A stretch of DNA of 5,979 nucleotides from contig JALNZH010000234.1 in NCBI GenBank assembly GCA_023229405.1, positions 1-5,979 on the forward strand, in the 5' to 3' direction. The notes under the pieces were generated by a model. The model was not told the origin of the DNA. It was given only the letters and a program-made list of their open reading frames with translations, and did not search any database. The position numbers and the translations under genes were made by a program. The DNA is from Bacteroidota bacterium (lineage in GTDB: Bacteria > Bacteroidota > Ignavibacteria > UBA10030 > UBA8401). Of this stretch, positions 1 to 5,979 are shown piece after piece (positions within the stretch are counted from its first letter, which is position 1; every line of letters begins with the position of its first letter).

Positions 1-371
1 CTAGGAGTAATCAATCCGTCGTGTGCGGGATTGATAAAACTCAACCGTTCTCGCGGAATACCAAGTCTGGCAAGATCCAGCATCAATTCCTTGGACATGC
101 AGATACCGTGCTCTGCCGTTTCCAGACTCTTTCGCAGTGAGTTTCGTTTTGCGATGGTATCGATATGCGTTATCATCAGCGTATCAATGGTCGAAGAATG
201 GTTTGGATATCCACTGTAAATAATATGGTGATTAATATCAGCTTTGCCGGACGTTGTTTTATCAATATCAACATCGACACTCATTGCTGCGAGCTCATCG
301 CGCATTTTCAATGCGAACTTACCCAGAATCCATTCATGCACATCTTCGTAACAAACTATGCGTACTTTCAT
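1..371 (-). CDS. Probable glycosyltransferase, N-terminal part only (3' end outside window)
   Basis: An open frame from ATG at 371 to the window edge, 123 full codons without a stop, follows the methyltransferase-like gene by 9 bases in the same direction. It begins MKVRIVCYEDVHEWILGKF and continues with KADINHHIIYSGYPN (about 46-60), TLMITHIDTIAKRN (65-78), HGICMSKELMLDLARLGIPR (about 88-107) and INPAHDG (112-118). The layout of a short beta strand, a helix, then GICMSKxxxxxLxxLGIP and INPAHDG is like the N-terminal domain of GT-B glycosyltransferases, where MSK corresponds to the usual 'S...' strand before the linker. From memory I associate this sequence type with uncharacterised glycosyltransferases of polysaccharide clusters. 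The catalytic donor domain is not visible, so activity is inferred. Upstream AAAGTGAG, with GTGAG 8 bases before the ATG, is a modest ribosome binding site. Coding status is strong; function moderate. Confidence 0.8.
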   Translation of the reverse strand, partial: MKVRIVCYEDVHEWILGKFALKMRDELAAMSVDVDIDKTTSGKADINHHIIYSGYPNHSSTIDTLMITHIDTIAKRNSLRKSLETAEHGICMSKELMLDLARLGIPRERLSFINPAHDGLITP

Positions 372-380
372 TTATCAAAC

Positions 381-1109
381 TCACTTTCGCCATATGCCGA
401 CAACAATGGCATTCCCCCTTGGGAAGGGAGAATCATACTTGATATTTTTTACATCGCTCAACGATGTTTCAATCCATTGCTTTTTCGATATACGTTTAAG
501 AAAAATCATTTCGGAAAAACCAAAGGCATTTGTTTCAAGGTGCTGAGTAATATGCGGATTATATCCGATCGGCATTGTGATTGCCACAATACCGTCCTGC
601 TGTAACAGAGTTTTTGCATGGTTGAACGCTTCTATCACTTTATTCTGATCGATAACATCATCATCAAAACCGATATGCTCGAATGTCGATATGCTGACAA
701 TGGCACGATATTGCTTTTTCGGGGAATATTCTACGATATCCGTATTAATAACATTATTCCCTTTCTCAAACTTATCGACGATATCGTGCGACAAGGGGAA
801 ATAATGAGACAACACATTGCCCACTTCGAGTACATCATCCCCAGTGCTGGTATCAATCTTCGCAAGATTACAGATAATGGGGATTTCTACACATCGCTCG
901 TTCGTGAATGTGTTGTTATAGAGGTGGATGAATCCATTCCTCACCGTCCCCTTCACTGTATATGTCGGTTTAGTTAACCAAGCCGAGATATATCCTAAAA
1001 GATCTATATCTCCGATTAAAATTCTGTACAGAACATGAAGCGGAGTAATTTCCCTTAGAAATCTTTTGACCATCGATTTCTTTTCAGTTTGAGTATATCG
1101 AATTCGCAT
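381..1109 (-). CDS. SAM-dependent methyltransferase-like protein of polysaccharide loci
   Basis: Probable class I (Rossmann) methyltransferase, 242 residues, likely O-methylating a sugar of the polysaccharide or its chain end. Evidence is the fold pattern: VLEVGNVLSHYF (93-104) as motif I, an acidic strand end NTDIVEY (122-128) as motif II, AIVSISTFEHIGFDD (136-150) as motif IV, and DGIVAITMPIGYNP (172-185) as the following strand and loop. Motif I keeps Glu95-x-Gly97 but lacks the usual GxGxG run, so SAM binding is inferred rather than shown. From memory, proteins with LEVGNVLSHY are found repeatedly in glycan clusters. The ATG at 1109 is 2 bases after the GT2 stop (TAATTATG) and has no ribosome binding site. 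Met13 (ATG at 1073) is preceded by GAAAAGAAATCG, a weak purine-rich site, and is a real alternative start. Fold call fairly sure; substrate unknown. Confidence 0.82.
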   Translation of the reverse strand: MRIRYTQTEKKSMVKRFLREITPLHVLYRILIGDIDLLGYISAWLTKPTYTVKGTVRNGFIHLYNNTFTNERCVEIPIICNLAKIDTSTGDDVLEVGNVLSHYFPLSHDIVDKFEKGNNVINTDIVEYSPKKQYRAIVSISTFEHIGFDDDVIDQNKVIEAFNHAKTLLQQDGIVAITMPIGYNPHITQHLETNAFGFSEMIFLKRISKKQWIETSLSDVKNIKYDSPFPRGNAIVVGIWRK

Positions 1110-1111
1110 AA

Positions 1112-2029
1112 TTAATATATTGGCTTTTTAAATTGCAGTTTATTGGGATTGATATGCAGCATTCTGCTGATTCTTAGTAAAACAAAGCGAATAGTCACTG
1201 GAGGATTGAGTTTTTTTCTATAGATATCGTAATAATTCCATAAGCGAAAATCCAAACAGCGGCGCAATAGACCATATATTAGTTTCCGTATAATTACCTG
1301 GCCGCATATTTCTTCAATATCTTTCCAATGCTTGCTGATGATATAAAAGAATCCTTCGACATCTTTTGCATTATTTCTCGAGACAGTCTCGCCGGAATGG
1401 ATGTGCCATTTAAAGTATGGCGCTGATAAATACGCAAATGTGCAAATTTTTCCCAACCGTATGCTGGTATCCCACTCCTGGTGCGCAACCACATGTACAT
1501 CCAGAAGACCAATATTTTGCAGAGCCGCTTTCGATGTCAGCAATCCCTGAAATAATACCCGGGATTCGGTTAATACCATACCGTACACATCCTTACCATG
1601 TACTGGTTCCAATGCAGGAGAATAAATTATTTTAGATGTTCCGTCCTCATAGTGAATCAATCCGTTTGTATGCACCACCGTCATTTGCTGAAAACCGACC
1701 GACCGCAACTCAGCAACTTGTTGATCAAGTTTCTCCGGCATCCATTCATCGTCCGAATCCTGAAAAGCAATCCATTCTCCCCTCGCTTCCAGAATACCGC
1801 GGTTTCTTGCCGCCTGCGCCCCCGAATTTTTATCGAGCACCACACACCGCACACGGGCATCAGGGTAAGCGCGGACGATCGCAACGGTATCATCTTTTGA
1901 ACAATCATCCACAACAATTACTTCGAGTGTTTGATACGTCTGTCGTACAATGGAATCCAAACAATAGGTGATCGTCTTAGCACGGTTGTATGCCGGAATA
2001 ACGACGGAAATTAAAGGTGACTCGTTCAT
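1112..2029 (-). CDS. GT2 family glycosyltransferase (second copy type)
   Basis: Another GT-A, family 2 inverting glycosyltransferase, 305 residues. The N-terminal domain shows ISVVIPAYNRAKTI (7-20), VVDDCSKDDT (39-48), NSGAQAARNRGI (68-79), and WIAFQDSDDEW (86-96), with Asp91-Asp93 as the metal-binding DxD. GLLDVHVVAHQEWDTSIRLG (174-193) corresponds to the acceptor/catalytic-base helix; the usual Glu-Asp pair reads Gln184-Glu185 followed by Trp-Asp187, as in many close relatives. The last 60 residues are basic and aromatic and probably contact the membrane. It is not a recent duplicate of the GT2 gene at 3257-4270: outside the fold-defining motifs the two differ, and the C-terminal halves show no resemblance by eye. 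It lies between GT4 and the methyltransferase-like gene, with a 4-base overlap and a 2-base gap. The sugar added is unknown. Confidence 0.92.
   Translation of the reverse strand: MNESPLISVVIPAYNRAKTITYCLDSIVRQTYQTLEVIVVDDCSKDDTVAIVRAYPDARVRCVVLDKNSGAQAARNRGILEARGEWIAFQDSDDEWMPEKLDQQVAELRSVGFQQMTVVHTNGLIHYEDGTSKIIYSPALEPVHGKDVYGMVLTESRVLFQGLLTSKAALQNIGLLDVHVVAHQEWDTSIRLGKICTFAYLSAPYFKWHIHSGETVSRNNAKDVEGFFYIISKHWKDIEEICGQVIIRKLIYGLLRRCLDFRLWNYYDIYRKKLNPPVTIRFVLLRISRMLHINPNKLQFKKPIY
2026..2029 (-). other. ATGA start/stop overlap (GT4 / second GT2)
   Basis: The minus strand reads TTATGA: TGA ends the GT4 gene and ATG starts the next GT2 gene. This points to coupled translation. Confidence 0.85.
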
Positions 2030-3243
2030 AACATTTCCATCTCCCGAATCAGCTGTTCAATAATTGCCATCGAAGTAAATTCCAATAATGGGCGTTCCTG
2101 AATATTTTTTCGCATCGTTTCCAGTAAAACCGGATCACAAACTTGTTCCGCCGAAGAAATCAATTGTTCAACACTAAGGTATGGTATGATAAAACCGTTC
2201 TCACCATTTTTCATCATCTCTCTGTTCCCGCCAACGTCGAACGTCACCACCGGAAGCCCGCACAGCAGCGATTCAAGCTGTGCCATGCCAAAACTATCCA
2301 GCAGTGTCGGTGAAATCATAAAGGAGCACGATTTGACGTATGCAAGATTTTCTTCATACCGTGTTTTTCCCGGCGAAAAGATCTTCACTGTATTGCTGAG
2401 TTGATTCAACTCATATCGAAGCTCCTCTCCGATCGTACCAGAAAGATAAAAGCAGATTTCGCGTTTCCGGGTTGCGGCGTAGGCATGCAACCGTCGGATA
2501 ATCTCAAAAACGTACTTCGATCCCTTAATATCACTCCCTGCCGAAGGGATATATACACACAGCGTTTCTTCACTCAATCCGAGACGTTCCGTTACACTTT
2601 TCTTTTCTATCAATCGGATGAATTTTTCGTCCACCGGGATAGGTATGACTGAGACCTGTTTAGGATTAAACGGAACATATGTTTCTAAAAATACATCGCG
2701 CATATATCCTGATGCACAGATGACCCTGTCCACATGACGCAGTGCTTTCATTTCGATTGATCGGGCATTTTCTGCATCTAACGGTGAATGCAATCGAATT
2801 AACGGATTGTTCAAAAAGCGCATCGGATTATGATGCGAGAAGAGCACTGTTTTGCATCGGGGAATATTTCCGATAAAATATAACGGTGCGGAAACATCTG
2901 GAACAATTAAAATATCCGGACCAAAGCGTCGGATCGGTCCCCGCAAGAAAAACGACGCCCACGCCGCTAAAAAAATATAATGGAGCTGCCGGTGATACAA
3001 CCGATCGTTATGCCAACGAAAATAGAGTGATAGTGCTAACCGGAAAACCCGTTGAATTGCAGCTGGGCTCGATTGTTTCACAACATCTTCATGGTGCGAC
3101 GTATCGGGATCGGCATTGGTAAACACTCTAACATCGTATCCTTGCTGTTTCAGCAACCGGTAAAGATTATAATGCGCGCTGGAAACACCCCCGCTATGCG
3201 GTGAAAATGAGCTTGAAACAATCGCTATTTTATGAATTTCCAT
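2026..3243 (-). CDS. GT4 family glycosyltransferase
   Basis: GT-B fold, retaining glycosyltransferase of family 4, likely a cytoplasmic or membrane-associated enzyme of repeat-unit assembly. It has 405 residues, normal for the family. The N-terminal acceptor domain opens with KIAIVSSSFSPHSGGVSSAH (5-24), the usual first strand and glycine loop. The C-terminal donor domain starts near residue 225 and carries PSAGSDIKGSKYVFEII (233-249), then SPTLLDSFGMAQLESLLCGLP (311-331) and FDVGGNREMMKNGENGFI (335-352). The E-x7-E donor signature is here Asp316-x7-Glu324, a conservative change at the first position that also occurs in other GT4 enzymes. The ATG at 3243 comes 13 bases after the preceding stop, and the sequence before it (CTGCCGCCA) has no Shine-Dalgarno match; a CTG at 3252 is in frame but not better. 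Its stop overlaps the next start as ATGA. The central part of the gene is G+C-richer than the GT2 gene before it. Substrate unknown. Confidence 0.92.
   Translation of the reverse strand: MEIHKIAIVSSSFSPHSGGVSSAHYNLYRLLKQQGYDVRVFTNADPDTSHHEDVVKQSSPAAIQRVFRLALSLYFRWHNDRLYHRQLHYIFLAAWASFFLRGPIRRFGPDILIVPDVSAPLYFIGNIPRCKTVLFSHHNPMRFLNNPLIRLHSPLDAENARSIEMKALRHVDRVICASGYMRDVFLETYVPFNPKQVSVIPIPVDEKFIRLIEKKSVTERLGLSEETLCVYIPSAGSDIKGSKYVFEIIRRLHAYAATRKREICFYLSGTIGEELRYELNQLSNTVKIFSPGKTRYEENLAYVKSCSFMISPTLLDSFGMAQLESLLCGLPVVTFDVGGNREMMKNGENGFIIPYLSVEQLISSAEQVCDPVLLETMRKNIQERPLLEFTSMAIIEQLIREMEML
2035..2045 (-). promoter_or_regulatory. Probable ribosome binding site of the second GT2 gene
   Basis: The minus strand reads GGGAGATGGAA before the ATG at 2029. 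Either GGGAG (11 bases away) or TGGAA (5 bases away) could pair with 16S rRNA. It lies within the coding end of the GT4 gene. Confidence 0.45.
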
Positions 3244-3256
3244 TGGCGGCAGTATT

Positions 3257-4270
3257 CTATTTTGAGTAGCGAATCAGCATTTTTATAAAAAACTTTATTT
3301 TTTGATATAACGATAACGAATAATTTTTGCAAACAGGTGAGCTTCGATACAGTTTCCAGACAGGAAAACCAAAATGTGTTAATGAATTACAAGTCCAAAA
3401 CCATTTTTGGTGCAGCAAGTAGTCAAAATATTTTGAATCATATTTTTTATATACATTATTTTTCCCGAGCAGTGCGGTAAGCCATGTTCCCACATCCTGT
3501 GCGTAGCCTATAGTACCAGCCGAAACACTATATGAAAGATTATGATGGATAGTCATTTCTTCTTTTGTTGGAATGATACCTAATCCATTCAATTGTAGTT
3601 CTCTAATGCTGTCAGCAGATGCCATTTTCTCTTGCATATAGACGTTAACAATTTGACCTGTGTGTTGACGATAGCGGACAAGCACTTCAGGAATATTAGC
3701 TACTTTGCATCTGTCCATGATGCGAGTCCATAATGCATAGTCTTCAGCATGAACAAAATTTTCATAGCACAATGAATAGTCATCCAATATTTTCTTTCGT
3801 ATCATTACCGTTGGATGATATACAACTGAATTGAACAGCATTTCGCAGCGAATTTCAGCGTCACGATAAGGAACTTTCCAAACTCGCATTCCCTTCTCAG
3901 AAAATTGTTCCAGCCAACTGCCGCAAAGTCCCACGTCAGTATTCAGTTCCATAAAATCTACCTGTTTCATCAACCGGTGCGGCAAACTAATATCATCACA
4001 ATCCATTCGCGCAATGTATTCACCTTGCGCCAATGTTAATCCTTTATTTAACGTAGCAATAAGTTGTAGATTCTTTTCATTACTGACCAACCGTATCCGT
4101 TGATCATTATAGGTTTCAATAATCTCAACACTTCTATCAGTTGATCCGTCGTTAATGATCAAAAACTCAAAATCCGTATACGTTTGATGTAACACGCTTT
4201 CAATCGAATCCCGAAGATATCGTTCACCATTATAGACGGGCATAAGGACAGTGACTTTTGGATTATGCAT
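3257..4270 (-). CDS. GT2 family glycosyltransferase
   Basis: GT-A fold glycosyltransferase of family 2, which transfers a sugar from a nucleotide-sugar donor with inversion, here probably onto a lipid-linked repeat unit at the inner face of the membrane. The 337 residues start with the typical strand VTVLMPVYNGERYL (6-19), followed by INDGSTD (39-45), NKGLTLAQGEYIARMDCDD (75-93) with the metal-binding DxD at Asp90-Asp92, YHPTVMIRKK (151-160), and HAEDYALW (174-181), where Glu176-Asp177 fit the catalytic-base region. The C-terminus is basic and amphipathic (about 321-337), which may hold the protein at the membrane. The gene starts 6 bases after the GT11 stop with a clear ribosome binding site. 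It is A+T-rich compared with the GT4 gene that follows. The family is secure; the sugar and linkage cannot be read from the sequence. Confidence 0.92.
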   Translation of the reverse strand: MHNPKVTVLMPVYNGERYLRDSIESVLHQTYTDFEFLIINDGSTDRSVEIIETYNDQRIRLVSNEKNLQLIATLNKGLTLAQGEYIARMDCDDISLPHRLMKQVDFMELNTDVGLCGSWLEQFSEKGMRVWKVPYRDAEIRCEMLFNSVVYHPTVMIRKKILDDYSLCYENFVHAEDYALWTRIMDRCKVANIPEVLVRYRQHTGQIVNVYMQEKMASADSIRELQLNGLGIIPTKEEMTIHHNLSYSVSAGTIGYAQDVGTWLTALLGKNNVYKKYDSKYFDYLLHQKWFWTCNSLTHFGFPVWKLYRSSPVCKNYSLSLYQKIKFFIKMLIRYSK

Positions 4271-4272
4271 GA

Positions 4273-4278
4273 TTCCTT
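4273..4278 (-). promoter_or_regulatory. Ribosome binding site of the first GT2 gene, overlapping the GT11 stop
   Basis: The minus strand reads CTTTAAGGAATCATG. AAGGAA overlaps the TAA stop of the fucosyltransferase and sits 2 bases before the ATG if counted to its end, or about 4 bases from the GG. The close spacing suggests that ribosomes ending on GT11 restart here. Confidence 0.65.
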
Positions 4279-5161
4279 AAAGTTTTATCCACGACTCAGG
4301 GAATAAATCCTTAGTATCTTTTGTCGGATCGTTAAACCATTTCTTTGGAGCAATAACAATTTTGCTGGCATTATTATTAAGCCACGCACCCCACCAGCTA
4401 AAACTGCTGTTCGCAATAATATTATGTTTGCACATACTCATCAACCGAATGTCCTCATAACTTTTTGAACCCGTATTATGGCAGATAAACGTTATTGGGA
4501 ATGGAATTTTAAAGTTCTGTTCTATCCATTGCCGGTCATCTGAAAACATATAAAACTGTGGATTCGCTTCTCGCTCCACAATATACTGTACTGCATTTTT
4601 ATAGTATTCTATCCCCATCGTTCCATGAACAGCATTCGACCGTTCATCTGCCACATAATCTCCTCTTCGGATATGAAGACTGACCGAACATTCATTCCCC
4701 ATTTTTTGTATAAGATCAAGATTCACAGAATCCGGCTGATGTTTAAAACGAAAATCATTACGAATAACATGTTCTATATCTTTAAAATATCGTTCGCTTT
4801 GCCAATAGCCATCCAGATAAACATTGCCATGCTGCAAAAAGACATTCGGATCAAAATGGAAATGCGGTTCAGAATATTTTCGTATCGGCGGTTTCCCCGT
4901 TTTCGCAGTCGATTTCAACCAACGGTATGCTGTCCGGAGAGTGCCTGCAGGATAAACAATTCTGCGAAGCGCGGAGGGATCGGCAATATTCACGTGTAGG
5001 GAAAAACATCCCAATTCGTATGGACGCAGCGTATATGTTTGAAATTCTGAAATATCCAATAGCAAATCACTTTCATTTTTGAGTGCGAGCGCCCTGCTGG
5101 TGGCGTACTGGAACATTTGATTACCCAAACCGCCCACAATTTTTGAAATGACAATGCTCAT
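4277..5161 (-). CDS. GT11 family alpha-1,2-fucosyltransferase-like glycosyltransferase
   Basis: Cytoplasmic GT-B enzyme of family GT11, known to move L-fucose from GDP-fucose to the 2-position of a galactose or similar acceptor. The 294 residues are the normal full length. All expected signatures are present in order: the N-terminal GGLGNQMFQYA (10-20), LDGYWQSERYF (116-126), the donor-binding HIRRGDYV (163-170) with its Arg-Arg-Gly-Asp core, MFSDD (205-209), and NSSFSWWGAWL (251-261). No signal peptide or membrane segment is visible. The ATG overlaps the upstream polymerase stop as ATGA and has a good ribosome binding site, AAGGGA, 7 bases before it. The ortholog family is clear, but the acceptor sugar and linkage are inferred. 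No GDP-fucose synthesis genes (gmd, fcl) lie in the window, so the donor must be made elsewhere. Confidence 0.92.
   Translation of the reverse strand: MSIVISKIVGGLGNQMFQYATSRALALKNESDLLLDISEFQTYTLRPYELGCFSLHVNIADPSALRRIVYPAGTLRTAYRWLKSTAKTGKPPIRKYSEPHFHFDPNVFLQHGNVYLDGYWQSERYFKDIEHVIRNDFRFKHQPDSVNLDLIQKMGNECSVSLHIRRGDYVADERSNAVHGTMGIEYYKNAVQYIVEREANPQFYMFSDDRQWIEQNFKIPFPITFICHNTGSKSYEDIRLMSMCKHNIIANSSFSWWGAWLNNNASKIVIAPKKWFNDPTKDTKDLFPESWIKL
5158..5161 (-). other. ATGA start/stop overlap (membrane protein / GT11)
   Basis: The minus strand reads ATGA: ATG starts the fucosyltransferase and TGA ends the membrane protein. Such overlaps usually mean translational coupling within one transcript, which would keep the two products in step. 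Confidence 0.85.
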
Positions 5162-5979
5162 GCCGGATTCCCTTTTTCCAAACGATGCTCGCTGCGTGTA
5201 AACACAAACAGCGTCATGAACATTAGCGCATACACCAAAATAGAAGACATATCCCGGATAAAACTGTATTTCATTTCCTGAGCAAATAGTGCGAACAACA
5301 GAGCCAAGAAGAATGCCGATTCATTTCTGGCAGATTCGTCCGGCGAGAATTTTAAAACTTTTTTCGATGTGGAATACGCTTTATAAAATAATCCGAGCAT
5401 GAAGGCGAGTCCGTACACACCATATTTGCCATACATGGCAAATAGTACATTATGCGAAACGATTTCACTGGGTCCAAGAGTATTCAAATAATATGACCCG
5501 AGACCAAAAATACTGCCGAAATTAATCAAAGACATAAATCCTGCTTCAAAATTCCTGTTCGATGCACCGACAAGGCCCTGCGTCTGATATTTATAAATCG
5601 TATCAAGAATGCGTGCGAATAGCGGCGAGTTTTGGAAATAGCTGATGATAAACGGCATTGCTATGATAATGAAAATCACTCCGACAACACCGTATTTTAA
5701 TACCGATCCCAATTTCTTCCGCTGATAGAATATCAGCATAACGATAAAAATCGCCAGAATAATAAAGAGCGAACGCGTTCCGGACATAATGCCAATAATC
5801 ATTGATGCGGCAATACTGATCCAAGAGAGAAGACGGTATTGATTCCGGGAGATGTTGATGAGCGAAAACGCAAGTACAATCAGTGAAAAATCCGCAACAA
5901 ATTCATAGCTCCCCAACCGCGCGGCATATCTCGGGATGACAATGCCGAATGTACTTTCGAAAGTAATTGTTGGTTTGCT
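5158..5979 (-). CDS. O-antigen polymerase/ligase-like membrane protein (Wzy/WaaL type), 5' end outside window
   Basis: Integral membrane protein of the Wzy/O-antigen ligase superfamily, which joins undecaprenol-linked repeat units, or ligates the polymer, on the periplasmic side. The frame stays open to the window edge, giving 273 visible residues. A TTG codon at 5916 could be read as a start, but 21 in-frame codons precede it and include the family-like RYAARLGSYEF (visible residues 17-27), so the true start lies beyond 5979. About six to seven hydrophobic helices are visible (roughly residues 28-42, 50-66, 68-85, 96-114, 177-200, 221-234, 243-261). The SGTRSLF motif (66-72) resembles the conserved SR-type motif of the Wzy_C domain. 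A polar loop of about 60 residues (115-176) ends in GLGSYY and then SHNVLF, where His176 matches the HN motif of this family. The stop overlaps the next start by 4 bases. Polymerase and ligase cannot be told apart from this fragment; polymerase is more likely among repeat-unit glycosyltransferases. Confidence 0.85.
   Translation of the reverse strand, partial: SKPTITFESTFGIVIPRYAARLGSYEFVADFSLIVLAFSLINISRNQYRLLSWISIAASMIIGIMSGTRSLFIILAIFIVMLIFYQRKKLGSVLKYGVVGVIFIIIAMPFIISYFQNSPLFARILDTIYKYQTQGLVGASNRNFEAGFMSLINFGSIFGLGSYYLNTLGPSEIVSHNVLFAMYGKYGVYGLAFMLGLFYKAYSTSKKVLKFSPDESARNESAFFLALLFALFAQEMKYSFIRDMSSILVYALMFMTLFVFTRSEHRLEKGNPA
5169..5174 (-). promoter_or_regulatory. Ribosome binding site of the GT11 gene
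   Basis: The minus strand reads AAGGGA, 7 bases before the ATG at 5161. It lies inside the last codons of the membrane-protein gene and supports the ATG that overlaps that gene's TGA. Confidence 0.7.

Noticed and set aside
165..605. A 146-codon open frame on the plus strand
   Set aside because: It lies antisense to the methyltransferase-like gene and the left-edge gene, both with recognisable motifs. Its product has no recognisable motif and is rich in Cys, His, Phe and Ile, as expected for an antisense shadow.
618..977. A 119-codon open frame on the plus strand
   Set aside because: Fully antisense to the methyltransferase-like gene, with no recognisable motif and no ribosome binding site of note.
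1598..1971. Overlapping plus-strand open frames rich in Pro, Arg and His
   Set aside because: Antisense shadows of the G+C-rich part of the second GT2 gene, whose DxD and other motifs are intact on the minus strand.
4625..4999. A 124-codon plus-strand open frame
   Set aside because: Antisense to the well-conserved GT11 gene; no family resemblance.
5952..5965. A perfect 14-base palindrome, TACTTTCGAAAGTA
   Set aside because: It lies inside the membrane-protein coding region. About 0.4 perfect 14-base palindromes are expected by chance in 6 kb, so it is not good evidence for an operator.
1..5979. Search for CRISPR arrays, tRNA or rRNA genes, insertion sequences, internal terminators and promoters
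   Set aside because: Coding sequence fills almost the whole window with gaps of at most 13 bases. I saw no regular direct repeats, transposase motifs or GC-rich hairpin followed by a T-run between genes.
1..5979. The idea of a new defence or mobile system
   Set aside because: Six of the seven genes match known polysaccharide families and the seventh fits the same setting; no nuclease, helicase, toxin or reverse-transcriptase motif is visible.

Overview
The window is part of a surface-polysaccharide (O-antigen or capsule type) biosynthesis cluster. All seven genes lie on the minus strand and are packed almost without gaps, so transcription runs from base 5979 towards base 1. The content (a Wzy/O-antigen-ligase-like membrane protein, several glycosyltransferases and a sugar methyltransferase-like protein) suggests a Gram-negative or other bacterium making a Wzx/Wzy-type heteropolysaccharide. 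I cannot place the species. Overall G+C looks intermediate, and it is uneven from gene to gene, as is common in polysaccharide loci.

Layout in transcription order: (1) 5979-5158, the 3' part of a polytopic Wzy/WaaL-like O-antigen polymerase or ligase, cut by the right edge of the window; (2) 5161-4277, a GT11 alpha-1,2-fucosyltransferase-like enzyme; (3) 4270-3257, a GT2 (GT-A fold) glycosyltransferase; (4) 3243-2026, a GT4 (GT-B fold) glycosyltransferase; (5) 2029-1112, a second GT2 glycosyltransferase; (6) 1109-381, a SAM-dependent methyltransferase-like protein with an unusual motif I; (7) 371-1, the 5' part of a further gene, probably a glycosyltransferase, cut by the left edge. Two junctions are 4-base ATGA overlaps (5158-5161 and 2026-2029). 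The other gaps are 6, 13, 2 and 9 bases. No stretch of 300 bases is without a gene, and I see no terminator or promoter inside, so this reads as one operon with translational coupling.

How the genes may work together (inference): the GT2, GT4 and GT11 enzymes would add sugars one after another to a lipid-linked repeat unit on the cytoplasmic face of the inner membrane. The GT11 enzyme would add L-fucose from GDP-fucose. The methyltransferase would modify a sugar or the chain end. The membrane protein would polymerise or ligate the units in the periplasm. The initiating sugar-phosphate transferase, the flippase, chain-length control and nucleotide-sugar synthesis genes are not here and would be expected outside the window.

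I found no convincing new biological system. The points most worth a second look are the unlisted 5'-partial gene at the left edge, the methyltransferase-like protein that lacks the glycine-rich loop, the Asp-for-Glu change in the GT4 signature, the G+C mosaic, and the two internal genes without clear ribosome binding sites.
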